NCBI RefSeq assembly: GCF_008087665.1
Contig: NZ_CP042912.1
Coordinates: forward strand, 5,208,001 to 5,272,000
Direction: 5' to 3'
Length of the DNA stretch: 64,000 bases
From: Mariniblastus fucicola
Lineage (GTDB): Bacteria; Planctomycetota; Planctomycetia; Pirellulales; Pirellulaceae
Position numbers and translations under genes: made by a program. The notes beneath the pieces were generated by a model that was not told the DNA's origin, ran no database searches, and was given only the letters and a program-made list of their open reading frames with translations. Below are positions 1-9,319 of this stretch, piece by piece. The stretch's first letter is position 1. Each line of letters starts with the position of its first letter.

Positions 1-817
1 CGACCGCCATTCCGTCGGGCATTCCGGGATCGCCTTTCTTGACCCACTGCGATGTGTCGTAAAGGACTTTGCCGTCACCGAGCGTTCCGTCGTCCTTGAT
101 TGGCCAGCTTTGGAAAACCGGTGCTTCTTTGTCGGATTGAGCCACGTAGAGCGTTTTCTCATCGGGAGAAAGGCCGATGCCGTTCGGGCGAGTCATCTCT
201 TTGGTCAACAGCGTGACGCTGCCGTCCGGCTTGATGCGATAAACACCATGCCATTCGATCTCCCGAGACGCTTCGTCCTTGAGTCCGTACGGCGGGTCGG
301 TGAAGTAGATATCGCCGTTGGAGTGAATGATCAGATCGTTCGGGCTGTTGAATCGTTTGCCTTCGAAGCGATCGGCAATCGTCGTTTTCGTACCATCTTT
401 CTCGACGCGATACACCCGGCGGTTGCCGTGATCGCAAGCGTGCAGCAAACCGTCATTGCCAAGCAGTAAACCGTTTGAACCGGGCTCGCGCCATTTCGTT
501 TTCGGTCCGTCGTAGCCACTTGGATCCATAAAGACTGTGGTCTCACCCGTTTCCGGGTCCCATTTGCTGATCTTGTTCCTTGGCACATCGGACCAAATCA
601 AAAAGTTTCCGTCCTTGATCCAAACCGGGCCTTCTGACCATTGATGCCCGGTTGAGATGACTTCAATCGGAGCATTAACATCGATCAGAGCGTCGAGTCC
701 GTCATCAAGTTTTTCGATCGAGCGTTCGATCTGATTGGCTTTGTCCTGGGCTTGAGCGAGTGGAGCCAAGCCGACGATCAGCGAGACGGCTATGGAACAG
801 GTGATCAATTTTTTCAT
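1..817 (-). CDS. SMP-30/gluconolactonase/LRE family protein (partial, 3' end outside window)
   Basis: Reading leftward from an ATG at 817, 272 codons stay open to the window edge, so the C-terminus is missing. The product starts with a lipophilic signal peptide (MKKLITCSIAVSLIVG) ending near AQAQ, so it is exported. Family hallmarks follow in order: WSEGPVW with the likely metal-binding Glu, EPGSNGLLL, a DHGNRRVYR blade, FNSPNDLIIHSNGDIYFTDP, and RPNGIGLSPDEKTLYVA. These match the SMP-30/gluconolactonase six-bladed propeller with its Glu/Asn/Asp metal site. The family hydrolyses sugar lactones; in planctomycetes these secreted paralogues are many and the true substrate is unknown. Confidence 0.88.
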   Translation of the reverse strand, partial: MKKLITCSIAVSLIVGLAPLAQAQDKANQIERSIEKLDDGLDALIDVNAPIEVISTGHQWSEGPVWIKDGNFLIWSDVPRNKISKWDPETGETTVFMDPSGYDGPKTKWREPGSNGLLLGNDGLLHACDHGNRRVYRVEKDGTKTTIADRFEGKRFNSPNDLIIHSNGDIYFTDPPYGLKDEASREIEWHGVYRIKPDGSVTLLTKEMTRPNGIGLSPDEKTLYVAQSDKEAPVFQSWPIKDDGTLGDGKVLYDTSQWVKKGDPGMPDGMAV

Positions 818-969
818 CAGGAGTCCGTAATGGTTTGGCGGTTTTATGTGGTTCGAGTGATGCTCGATTTTACATCAGTTCGCAAGCGAGTTCCAACATT
901 TGCGATCTGTGGCGGAATAAGAAGGCATGCGCGTCAGGATGCTGACACTCCGGCGCAAACTTCAAAGAA

Positions 970-2616
970 TTACGATCCCATCCAAACGTTGCTGTTGAGC
1001 AAAGGACGTCGTTTGGCAACAACCGCGGATTTCATCGCCATGTACTCCGAGGAGAACTTCGCTTCGCCGAGTTGCACCAATACGGAATCTGGTTCCAGCG
1101 ACTCCCAACGTGGATTGTCCAATAGCGCAGTCACATGCTGGCGCAAGTTGGATGCTTCGCCGGCAAACAGATCGACCTCGCCGCTGGCGATCACAAACAC
1201 GCCCGGACATTCGTATTTCGGGCTGTCGATTTTCTCGATGGATACACGGGACAAGCGACGCTTCGAAAATTCACCGTTTCGCTCGGCCGCGATGCGACGC
1301 GCACTTCGAGCCTGTTTGCGGATCGCGATCGCAGCCCGTCGATAGTCAGTCGAAGAAATCTCTGCGTCCTGCGGACCATATTCCGACGCAATTCGATCAA
1401 AATAGGCGGCTGATTCGGGAGAGCAAAACATTTCGTCGAGCGAGACCCCAAAGTCGACTTCGATCAATCGCCAAGCCACCTCGCTGGCGTAGCTGTATCT
1501 ACTCTGGTCGGACGTGGAAATTTTTGGCACACGTTTCGTGGAAGCCGGGAGCTTTTTCGACTTTCGCAAACTCAGCAGCAACCGATTCCAAACCGTCGCG
1601 TTTCCACCGATGCCTTTCGAGAGGCAATCGTCGATGAACCGTTTGTTCAGATCCTTGTCACACAACAAATAGTCAACCGGATACCCTTCGCCAGCAGTCA
1701 AATACGACTCAACGACGGCGTCAATCGTTTTGTCATCAAAGCCCTTCTTTCGCCGTTTACCTTTGGCCGTGCTGGGCGCACTTTCGATCGGATCTTCAGG
1801 GCCATCGATCGCGTCGCCGATGCCTGTTTTCTCCAGCCGATTGCCAATGTGTTTTACGTACTCTTCAGACAGCTCAAAACCCATCCACTGACGAGCCAAC
1901 TTTTTCGCGACACACAGAGTCGTGCCGCTACCGCCGAACGGATCCAAAACCAGATCTTGCGGGTTGCTCGATGACCGAATAATTCGCGCCAAAAGCTGCT
2001 CTGGCATTTGGCAACCGTGAAAGCCTTCGCGTTCCTTGAACGTGCCGGCGACCCGGGTGAAGTACCACGTATCATGATTCGGACTGAAGGACTCGGGCGC
2101 GTCCTGCGGGCGAATGATCCACGTGTTGTCGGGCAGCCTGCCAGCCGGGTTGGCTCGATTGTCAGCGTACACCAGTTGCCGCGCGGACTTGACGCGTATC
2201 TGCGGATTGCTGCGGTTGAACGTGAACTTCTTTTTGTCTTTGACGAAGTGAAAAATGTGCGTGTGCGAGCGGCTGAATCCGTTGACGCAGTTGACGCCAA
2301 AAGTGTAGTACCAGATGACCCAACTGCGGCAGTGAAAGCCGGCTTTCTGAGCTTCGATTTTCAGTTCGGCCGCGTAGGTGTCGCCGATCGCCAACCAGAA
2401 AGTACCGTCGGATTTGAGGGCCCGATGTACGCCGCGAATCCATTCTCCACACCATTGGAGATACTTTTCGCTGGACTGCGAGTCGTCGTAAACATCGTAG
2501 TCGTAGCCGATGTTGAACGGCGGGTCGGCAAAGACCATGTCGACCGATTCGGGCTTGAGTTTGGCCAACAGTTTGACGCAGTCGCCTTGGTGGATTTGGT
2601 TCTTTTTCAGTGGCAC
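970..2616 (-). CDS. Site-specific DNA methyltransferase (beta class) with unknown C-terminal domain
   Basis: An S-adenosylmethionine-dependent DNA methyltransferase. From the start chosen here, catalytic motif IV is DPPF at residues 31-34 and the SAM-binding motif I (DPFGGSGTT) lies at about 225-233. This IV-before-I order defines the beta class; DPPF favours N6-adenine over N4-cytosine methylation, but that is inference. The final ~270 residues (from about 280) are not part of the methylase fold and I do not recognise them. The start is GTG at 2616, preceded by AAAGGA six bases upstream; the frame stays open to a TTG at 2691 without a comparable ribosome site. No restriction enzyme or specificity subunit is adjacent, so it looks like an orphan methylase or a fused methylase/effector. 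Confidence 0.85.
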   Translation of the reverse strand: MPLKKNQIHQGDCVKLLAKLKPESVDMVFADPPFNIGYDYDVYDDSQSSEKYLQWCGEWIRGVHRALKSDGTFWLAIGDTYAAELKIEAQKAGFHCRSWVIWYYTFGVNCVNGFSRSHTHIFHFVKDKKKFTFNRSNPQIRVKSARQLVYADNRANPAGRLPDNTWIIRPQDAPESFSPNHDTWYFTRVAGTFKEREGFHGCQMPEQLLARIIRSSSNPQDLVLDPFGGSGTTLCVAKKLARQWMGFELSEEYVKHIGNRLEKTGIGDAIDGPEDPIESAPSTAKGKRRKKGFDDKTIDAVVESYLTAGEGYPVDYLLCDKDLNKRFIDDCLSKGIGGNATVWNRLLLSLRKSKKLPASTKRVPKISTSDQSRYSYASEVAWRLIEVDFGVSLDEMFCSPESAAYFDRIASEYGPQDAEISSTDYRRAAIAIRKQARSARRIAAERNGEFSKRRLSRVSIEKIDSPKYECPGVFVIASGEVDLFAGEASNLRQHVTALLDNPRWESLEPDSVLVQLGEAKFSSEYMAMKSAVVAKRRPLLNSNVWMGS

Positions 2617-2743
2617 GTCGCGTCCTTTTTGGTGGAAGCGTACATGGTAAGAGTTCCCGCCAAGGTTGTCGACGGTTGCAAGGCGGGCCAAGCTTACAGC
2701 CTGTCATTGCAGCAGGGGAAGTTCGAGAAAGGCAGTGCAGCAC

Positions 2744-2770
2744 GATCACAGGCCGGAAGCCTATGCCACC
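2744..2770 (-). repeat. REP-like repeat copy (family A)
   Basis: Minus-orientation copy of the element whose plus-strand core is GGTGGCATAGGCTTCCAGCC followed by TGTGAT. One base differs in the centre (CCGG in place of CTGG). The core can fold on AGGCT/AGCCT. Confidence 0.8.
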
Positions 2771-2807
2771 TTTTGCTGGAAGCCATTGGTCTGGCAGCAA
2801 GCTACTC

Positions 2808-2877
2808 GTTTAACGGCAAGCCGTAGGCGACGGAGCACCACAGGATGATCGCAGTCGCCTACGGCTTGCCGTTAAAC
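2808..2877. repeat. Perfect 24-bp inverted repeat, 22-base loop (family B)
   Basis: The arm at 2808-2831 contains AACGGCAAGCCGTAGGCGAC; 2854-2877 is its exact reverse complement. The same core recurs with one change (CCGCAGG) at about 25073-25092 inside the antiporter operon, so this is a second dispersed repeat family rather than a single hairpin. Confidence 0.85.
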
Positions 2878-2942
2878 AAGTGCAGAGCAGGCTGAAGTAG
2901 ACCAACGCGAAACGCTACAGCAAAAACCTGTCGATCGACGCG

Positions 2943-4403
2943 TTAGGCCAGCAGATCGTCGATCACGTGAGCTTCCTCAACACCCGTCAGCTTCTGATCA
3001 AGCCCCTGATACTTGACGCTGAACTTGTTGTGGTCGAAACCCATCAACTTCAGAACCGTCGCGTGGAAGTCGCGGATATGAATCGGATCTTTCGTGATGT
3101 TGTAAGAAAAATCATCGGTCTCGCCATAGATTTGGCCGCTGCGAGAACCGCCGCCGGCCATCCACATCGTGAAGCAACGCGGATGATGGTCGCGACCGTA
3201 GTTGTCTTTCGAAAGCCCGCCTTGCGAATAGATTGTACGTCCGAACTCGCCGCCCCAAATGACCAGCGTATCGTCAAGCATGCCTCGCTGTTTCAAATCC
3301 TCCAGCAACGCAAAGCAGGGCTGGTCGACGTCTTTGCACTGGCTGGGCATGCGAGCGTTGACGTTGGAATGATGGTCCCAGTTATTGTGATAGACCTGAA
3401 CAAATCGAACGCCACGTTCGGCCAGTCGACGAGCCATCAACGCCGTGTTGGCGAAACTGCCAGGCTTTCTGGCTTCTTCGCCATAAAGCTTGAACGTGGC
3501 TTCAGACTCACTCGACAAATCCGTTAGCTCGGGAACGCTGGCTTGCATCTTGAACGCCATCTCGTATTGCTGAATCCGGGTATGCGTTTCCGGATCGCCG
3601 ATGGCTTCGAAGTTCAGCTTGTTCAGTCGGTTCAGCCCATCGATTGTGCGTTTGCGGATCGCCGTCGGAACGCCATCGGGATTGTTGATGTACAGAATGG
3701 GATCGCCGCTGCTGCGAAAGGAAACGCCAGCGTGCTTTCCAGGCAAATAGCCGGAACTCCACAGCCGCGATGAGATCGCCTGTTCCTGTTCGCGATTGCT
3801 GGGGATCGCGACGAGCACGACGAAAGCCGGCAGGTTTTCGTTTTCGCTGCCGAGCCCATACGATGCCCAGGATCCAAGGCAGGGGCGACCGGTGATTTCG
3901 TTTCCGGTTTGCATCGCAGCAATCGCAGGCTCGTGGTTGATGGCTTCGGTGTGCAGCGATTTCATCCAACAGATTTCGTCGGCTTTCTGGCCGAGATATG
4001 GCAACAGCGTTTCGTTCATCCACATCCCGCATTCGCCACGCTGCGTGAATTTATACTTCGTCGGAGCGATCGGAAATCGGGTTTGGCCGCTGGTCATCGT
4101 GGTCAGACGTTGGCCTTTACGGATCGATTCGGGCAAGTCTTTGTCATACCACTCGTCCATTTTTGGCTTGTAGTCAAACAGGTCCATCTGTGACGGACCG
4201 CCGACCATATGCAAATAGATGACGCGTTTGGCTTTGGCGGGAAAATGCGGCATCCGCACGTCGGGAACCGGCGAAGCGAACGCCTTTCCCGCCAGCGAGT
4301 TCCCCATCAACGAAGCCAACGCAGCGCCGCCAAGCAGGTGCTTTCCCTTTGCGAAAAACTGGCGTCGCGTTTGAAGTTGATTGAATTGTTCGATCGGATT
4401 CAT
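2943..4403 (-). CDS. DUF1501 domain-containing protein (sulfatase-fold, exported)
   Basis: A 486-residue member of the DUF1501 family, very common in planctomycetes and related to the alkaline phosphatase/sulfatase fold. The start MNPIEQFNQLQTRRQFFAKG gives a twin-arginine-like N-terminus (RRQFF) and a hydrophobic stretch ending near AFA, so Tat export is likely. Visible signatures are YLHMVGGPSQMDLFDYKP, GSWASYGLG, VYHNNWDHHSNV and WGGEFGRTIYSQGG. The frame stays open upstream to 4508, but that overlaps the preceding gene and runs through a repeat, so ATG 4403 is preferred. It directly follows the DUF1549/DUF1553 gene on the same strand; these two families are almost always paired, and the pair is thought to act on extracellular polymers, though no reaction is proven. 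Confidence 0.9.
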   Translation of the reverse strand: MNPIEQFNQLQTRRQFFAKGKHLLGGAALASLMGNSLAGKAFASPVPDVRMPHFPAKAKRVIYLHMVGGPSQMDLFDYKPKMDEWYDKDLPESIRKGQRLTTMTSGQTRFPIAPTKYKFTQRGECGMWMNETLLPYLGQKADEICWMKSLHTEAINHEPAIAAMQTGNEITGRPCLGSWASYGLGSENENLPAFVVLVAIPSNREQEQAISSRLWSSGYLPGKHAGVSFRSSGDPILYINNPDGVPTAIRKRTIDGLNRLNKLNFEAIGDPETHTRIQQYEMAFKMQASVPELTDLSSESEATFKLYGEEARKPGSFANTALMARRLAERGVRFVQVYHNNWDHHSNVNARMPSQCKDVDQPCFALLEDLKQRGMLDDTLVIWGGEFGRTIYSQGGLSKDNYGRDHHPRCFTMWMAGGGSRSGQIYGETDDFSYNITKDPIHIRDFHATVLKLMGFDHNKFSVKYQGLDQKLTGVEEAHVIDDLLA

Positions 4404-4423
4404 GTTCTTACTTTCAATGGCAG

Positions 4424-4447
4424 CACAGGCTGGAGGCCTGTCCCGCC
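4424..4447 (-). repeat. Diverged REP-like repeat copy (family A)
   Basis: CACAGGCTGGAGGCCTGTCC lies in the 50-base gap between the DUF1553 stop and the DUF1501 start. It is a diverged copy with a stronger palindrome (ACAGGC/GCCTGT). Confidence 0.6.
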
Positions 4448-4453
4448 GCTTTT

Positions 4454-7400
4454 TTACTTGTTCAAAACTTCGTCGAGATTCAGCAACTGGTTGCAGACCA
4501 TCGTCCACGCCGCAAGCTGAGCCACGTCCAGGCTATCGTCCGCTTTCGCCTGGCCGATCGCCAACAGTTTTTTGGCATCGCCCGTGTTCTCGCGATAGAA
4601 ATCAAAGAACGCGTCAAAATCGTCTTTCAAGATTCCGGACTCAATGTCACTAAACGTTCGACTGAGCGTGCGTTCTGCCACGAAATCCAACGTTGAGCTC
4701 CAATCGTCGCCTCCGTGTTTGACACCTTTTTCCGCAAGCACACGTGCCGCTTCGACGAATTGCGGATCGTTGAGCGTAACAAGGGCTTGCAACGGCGTAT
4801 TCGTCCGCTCTCGCCGCACAGTGCAGACTTCACGATTCGGCGCGTTGAACGCTTCGAGGTTCGGCGGCGGACTCATCCGCTTCCAGAACGAATACAGCGA
4901 ACGGCGATAAACGTTGTCGCCTTTATCCTGCACATAGCGACGCGTGTCGCTTCCCGGCATCCCGACGACTTCCCAAACATTTGGCGGCTGGTAAGGCTTG
5001 GCACCACGACCGAACATTCGATCGTTGTACAGCCCGCTGGCAACGAGTGCGTAGTCCCGAACCATCTCGCCATCCATGCGGAAACGCGGACCGCGGGAAA
5101 GCAACGAGTTGTCCTGATCTCTGGCCAGTTTCTCAGCCGTCACGTTTGCGGCCTGACGATACGTGGAACTCAACAACATCTTTTTATACAGCCGTTTCAC
5201 GTCCCATCCGGACTCGCGAAAGTCGACTGCCAGCCAGTCCAACAACGCCTGATTCGAAGGCGGCGTGCCCATCACGCCAAAGTCTTCCGACGTGGCGACG
5301 ATGCCATGCCCGAACAACTCTTGCCAGAAACGGTTCACGGTAACGCGAGCAGTCAGCGGGTTCGCCGGATCGATGACCCATTTCGCAAGGCCCAGTCGAT
5401 TTGCCGGAGCACCTTCGGGCATCGGATGTAAAACTTCCGGCGGCGCTGCAACCACTTCGTCACCCGGTTTGTCGTAGGCGCCTCGCATCAGCACATTGGT
5501 CTTCGCCATCATGTCTGGCTTTTCCACCTGAATGTGCGTGATCGGCGTTTTGGCTTCGATCTTTTTACGCTCCTGTTTCAGATCCGCCACGGCCTTGGTC
5601 AGCGTTGGAAACGTCGCGTCAATCTTGTTCAGAAAATAGCTCAGCAGAGCTTTCTCCTGATTCGGCGTTCGCTTTTCTGCGGGAACAGAAATCAGAGCCT
5701 CGACGTAATTGGCTCCGATCGCCATCACGGACTTGATCTCGTCCTGAGAGAGAGCTTTGTCGTAAATCCGGACGTCCTGAACCTGCCCGCCGTCGTAAAT
5801 TGCACCGGAACTACGCTGGCCAACTTTCAACGGCGTCTTCGTTTCGAGGCTGGCGACAGGCTTGAGCGTGTTCGCTTCGGTTTCGGTTTTCTGCAGCTCG
5901 CCATCAACGTAAATGCGAACGCCTTCCGGTTTCCGCGTCCCGTCGTAAGTCACGAAAACGTGTTGCCACTTGTTTTCAATCGACAGACTCTTGACCGTGC
6001 GAACCTTCATCGCATTGCCCGGCCACTGGTCAATAATATGAGCCACGAATTGGCCGTTCTGATGCCACAGATCCCAACCGCGATGAGCCGCGGCTTCATC
6101 CATTTTCGCGATCAAAGAAACGCCGCCAAACTTTTTCGGAGCCTTCGTCCACACGCCGTAGCTAAAAGGTTTGTCGAACGAAAAATCCGGAAACGCCCCC
6201 AGCTCAACCGTCTTGCCGGGTTTGAGCGTAATCGCCGGACCAAGCTTCCCATCTTCGGTCCATTGGAAATCTTCTTTGGCCACAACCGTTTCGTCGATTC
6301 CGATCGTCGCGGTGACCGAATTCCCCTGGCCCTCGTTAAGCGGAACTTGCAGCGTCGGCTGAACTTCAGGACCGTACTTTGATTCTGGATGGTCGCCCTG
6401 GACGGCATTCACGGTGCCCAACCACGACGCAAACTTCTCAGACGACGAATCGCGATAGTCCTGTTTGGCTTTGTTTGCAGCCAACAACTCCTGCTTGATT
6501 TCTTCCAGACGCTTGCGATCCGTTTCGGCATAGACTTTCATCGTCGCACTCTTGCCGTCCTTGACGTTTCCATCTTTCGCCGGCTCGGTCGTATTGCGAA
6601 AGAAGGCTGCCAGTGAGTAGTAATCCTTGATCGAAATCGGATCGAACTTGTGGTCGTGGCACTGGCAACAGTTGGTCGTCAAGCCAAGATACACCCAACC
6701 GAAAGTCTGCACGCGATCTGCCGCATAGAGTGCCCGATTTTCTTCATCGATCGTGCCGCCTTCGTTGGTCGTCATGTTGCAGCGTTGAAATCCCGTTGCA
6801 ACGAGTTGTTCATCACTCGGGTTTTCGAGCAAATCACCAGCCAACTGATCGACGGTAAACTGGTCGAAAGGCATATTCCTGTTAAAGGCCCGGATGACCC
6901 AATCGCGATACGGCCACATCTCCCGATAGTTGTCAAAGTGCATGCCGTGCGTGTCAGCGTAGCGAGCCGCGTCGAGCCAATAGCGCGCCCGATGTTCTCC
7001 CCATGAAGGACGCTCCATCAGCTTGTCGATCCACTCGGAAACTGCTTCGTCGCCGCGATCGGCAACGTCTTTCTCGAAAGCCTGCAAGTCTTCAACCGCG
7101 GGGGGCAATCCGCTAATGTCCAGGCTCAGACGACGAAATAAAGTTCGGGCGCCTGCATCGGCAGCCGGCTTCAATCCTTCTGATTCCAGACGCGCCAACA
7201 CGAATTGGTCGATCTCGGTTCGAACCCAATCACTGTCGTTGACTTTTGGAAGCGACTGTTTTTCCGGAGCAACCAGCGACCAGTGTTTTTGGTATTCGGC
7301 TCCTTCTTCGATCCAACGTTTGAGCAATTCCTTTTCGTCGTCGGACAGTTTCTTTCCCGAGTCCACCGGCGGCATGATCGAATCGTGATCTTCCGTGTAG

Positions 7401-7675
7401 AGCCGTTCAATCATTGAACTTTCGTCGGCACTTCCGGGCTCGATCGCGCCCGCATCGACCGCGGCATCACGCTCGTCGAGCCTCAAGTCTGCCGCACGTG
7501 TTTCAGAATCCGTGCCGTGACAGGCGAAGCAGTTTTCTGCCAGAAGCGGTTTGATGTCGCGAGAGAAATCAATCGAATCCTGAGCTTCACAACTCGATTG
7601 AGCCCATGTCATCGTCGCGAAGAATGCCAGTGCGAAGGTGTTGATGAAACGTGGCATAGAAAGTTTGCTCGTCAT
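4454..7675 (-). CDS. PSD1/planctomycete cytochrome c protein (DUF1549-LamG-DUF1553)
   Basis: A 1073-residue exported protein. In order: a signal peptide (MPRFINTFALAFFATMTWAQ from the second Met), a planctomycete cytochrome-c domain with heme motif CFACH near residue 49, DUF1549 (about 150-350) with a second CQCHDHKFDP motif, a concanavalin/LamG-like insert (about 450-640) and DUF1553 (about 760-1030) with the NRFWQELFGHGIV and NTPLQALVTLNDPQF signatures. The family is planctomycete-specific and is suspected to work in extracellular carbohydrate oxidation with its DUF1501 partner, encoded 50 bases downstream. The start at 7675 or six codons later (7657) cannot be separated, because neither has a clear ribosome site. 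Confidence 0.92.
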   Translation of the reverse strand: MTSKLSMPRFINTFALAFFATMTWAQSSCEAQDSIDFSRDIKPLLAENCFACHGTDSETRAADLRLDERDAAVDAGAIEPGSADESSMIERLYTEDHDSIMPPVDSGKKLSDDEKELLKRWIEEGAEYQKHWSLVAPEKQSLPKVNDSDWVRTEIDQFVLARLESEGLKPAADAGARTLFRRLSLDISGLPPAVEDLQAFEKDVADRGDEAVSEWIDKLMERPSWGEHRARYWLDAARYADTHGMHFDNYREMWPYRDWVIRAFNRNMPFDQFTVDQLAGDLLENPSDEQLVATGFQRCNMTTNEGGTIDEENRALYAADRVQTFGWVYLGLTTNCCQCHDHKFDPISIKDYYSLAAFFRNTTEPAKDGNVKDGKSATMKVYAETDRKRLEEIKQELLAANKAKQDYRDSSSEKFASWLGTVNAVQGDHPESKYGPEVQPTLQVPLNEGQGNSVTATIGIDETVVAKEDFQWTEDGKLGPAITLKPGKTVELGAFPDFSFDKPFSYGVWTKAPKKFGGVSLIAKMDEAAAHRGWDLWHQNGQFVAHIIDQWPGNAMKVRTVKSLSIENKWQHVFVTYDGTRKPEGVRIYVDGELQKTETEANTLKPVASLETKTPLKVGQRSSGAIYDGGQVQDVRIYDKALSQDEIKSVMAIGANYVEALISVPAEKRTPNQEKALLSYFLNKIDATFPTLTKAVADLKQERKKIEAKTPITHIQVEKPDMMAKTNVLMRGAYDKPGDEVVAAPPEVLHPMPEGAPANRLGLAKWVIDPANPLTARVTVNRFWQELFGHGIVATSEDFGVMGTPPSNQALLDWLAVDFRESGWDVKRLYKKMLLSSTYRQAANVTAEKLARDQDNSLLSRGPRFRMDGEMVRDYALVASGLYNDRMFGRGAKPYQPPNVWEVVGMPGSDTRRYVQDKGDNVYRRSLYSFWKRMSPPPNLEAFNAPNREVCTVRRERTNTPLQALVTLNDPQFVEAARVLAEKGVKHGGDDWSSTLDFVAERTLSRTFSDIESGILKDDFDAFFDFYRENTGDAKKLLAIGQAKADDSLDVAQLAAWTMVCNQLLNLDEVLNK

Positions 7676-7755
7676 GTTTGCAGTTCAATCTGAATGCGGC
7701 TTTGCGGACGTCGATCCTATTGTAGTGCCACATCGTCCGTTCGAAAACAAAACAT

Positions 7756-9306
7756 GTGACTTCAACGTTTCCGGACAAGAAAAAATATGCAATTCCGCGA
7801 TTCGCAGATGTGGCGTGCGTCATTTTGGTCAGCAGCAGTTGCGTCACAACCGTTGCATCCCGAGCACCAAAACCGGGGCGATTGGGGTTTCGGAGTTTCC
7901 GCAAAGGGCTGCTCGCGTTTCCGAATAAACTGGCACGCATGAGCCTTTTGATTGCCATCGTCATCCTTCTGTCCATCTTGTGGGGAGAAGTCCACACTTC
8001 GAGCGAATCCAGCAACACTCTTGCGACCGCTTTCATGACCGCGCTACTGACGGGAGTCGCTCCTGGATTTGCGGCGATTCAAATGTGCATCGGCCGCAGC
8101 CGCCACCGAAACGAGCGATCAAGCGACTGGTTCCCCCGATTCCGCACCATGGTCGTTGCTCATTCTATCGTGTGGACCGTGGCTTCCATTTCTATCGCTG
8201 TCTGGATTCAATGGTTGGATGTCGTTCACGCGACCGCATGGAGTGAAACAATTCCCCTGGCCGACGAGTTGCTGTTGATTGCGCCGGCTTTGATTGGGCT
8301 GATCGGATCCTGGGCCATTTTCATTTTCGCTGCGCCGGACGGGACACTGAAAAAAAGCAAAACGAGAACCAGTATTTTTCGACTGTGGCTGCGGATGCAA
8401 GTCGTCATGGTGACGGCACCGATTCTGTTTGCTTTCCTGGTGACCGATTGCTTTGCCCTGGTGGTGCGAAGTGAATTGTCGCCGACGGGGCAGACGTTGT
8501 TGTGGGGTGTCGCCGGAATCATCATCACGGCGTCGACGCTTTTCTATCCGCAACTGATGCTGCTGGTTTGGTCAACAAAACGAATGGAAGACCCTGAACT
8601 GAAATCGCGAATGGACAACCTGTTTCTTCGCTCCGGCTTGCGTCCAAGGAAAGTTCACATCTGGCAGACCAATGACTCGATCGTCAACGCGGCGGCTGTC
8701 GGAATCGTCCCGGGCACGGAAGTTGTACTCGTCAGCGACTTGCTGCTGAAAAAGTTCTCACCGCAAGAAGTCGATGCGATCGTGCTGCATGAAATCGGGC
8801 ACATTCGACACCGACATTGCATTCGGCGAATCGCGATGGTGCTGATTCCGTTGTTCCTTCTGGCGATCGACCATGCATCCGGTATTGGATTGCACGCCGG
8901 GATTGCGTCCAGCGATCTGCTTGCCCGCAGCGTCGGGGCGTTGACTCCCTTTCTGCCTGCTGTCGGATTCATGGTTTATTCGTTGGTTATCTCGCGAACC
9001 ATTTTCCGCAGCATGGAGTTCGAGGCCGACCAGTTCGCGATCGAATCGCTCCATAAAATAAAGAAGCATTCGTCCTCCGAACAATACGTGACAGCAGCCG
9101 ACGCGGTGCTCACGGCGCTCGAAAAAATGGCGGTGATCTACCCACGACTGGTGGATCGACGAAGCGGGCTGCATCCTTCGATTCGCCAGCGATTGGCGTT
9201 CGCAATCGAAGCTCAATCGCGATTCGCCGAACAAATTCAGTCCGACAATTCGCGGCCCGTTCCGCCGCCGAAGAGCATTTCTCTTGACCCGATCACGGCG
9301 AAATGA
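7756..9306 (+). CDS. M48 family integral-membrane metallopeptidase
   Basis: Zinc protease of the M48 (HtpX/Ste24-like) family. The zinc motif HEIGH starts at residue 345 and the third ligand region is FEADQFA (Glu about 423). Several membrane segments precede it (LLIAIVILLSILW, IVWTVASISIAVWI, LLLIAPALIGLIGSWAIFIF, VVMVTAPILFAFLVTDCF) and two follow the active site. The active site would face the cytoplasm, where such proteases act on membrane or secreted substrates. The N-terminus is uncertain: ATG 7939 (MSLLIAIVILL) would begin just before the first membrane helix, and the 61 residues before it look unstructured. The divergent neighbour is the DUF1553 gene; a sulfotransferase gene starts 13 bases downstream. 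Confidence 0.88.
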   Translation: MTSTFPDKKKYAIPRFADVACVILVSSSCVTTVASRAPKPGRLGFRSFRKGLLAFPNKLARMSLLIAIVILLSILWGEVHTSSESSNTLATAFMTALLTGVAPGFAAIQMCIGRSRHRNERSSDWFPRFRTMVVAHSIVWTVASISIAVWIQWLDVVHATAWSETIPLADELLLIAPALIGLIGSWAIFIFAAPDGTLKKSKTRTSIFRLWLRMQVVMVTAPILFAFLVTDCFALVVRSELSPTGQTLLWGVAGIIITASTLFYPQLMLLVWSTKRMEDPELKSRMDNLFLRSGLRPRKVHIWQTNDSIVNAAAVGIVPGTEVVLVSDLLLKKFSPQEVDAIVLHEIGHIRHRHCIRRIAMVLIPLFLLAIDHASGIGLHAGIASSDLLARSVGALTPFLPAVGFMVYSLVISRTIFRSMEFEADQFAIESLHKIKKHSSSEQYVTAADAVLTALEKMAVIYPRLVDRRSGLHPSIRQRLAFAIEAQSRFAEQIQSDNSRPVPPPKSISLDPITAK

Positions 9307-9319
9307 TATTTCGCGATGC

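Larger units (their letters stand above)
2617..2942. other. Intergenic region with two palindromic repeats
   Basis: No credible gene. It holds one copy of the REP-like repeat (2744-2770) and a perfect 24-base inverted repeat (2808-2831 against 2854-2877), listed separately. The inverted repeat may also act as a structured 3' end for transcripts from either side, but there is no T-tract. Confidence 0.6.

Noticed and set aside
970-2691. TTG start at 2691 for the methyltransferase
   Set aside because: The extra 25 residues lack a ribosome site and precede the motif-based start; GTG 2616 has AAAGGA at good spacing.
2008-2826. Plus-strand open frame of 272 codons opposite the DNA methyltransferase
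   Set aside because: Antisense shadow of a gene with clear motifs; no ribosome site or family signature.
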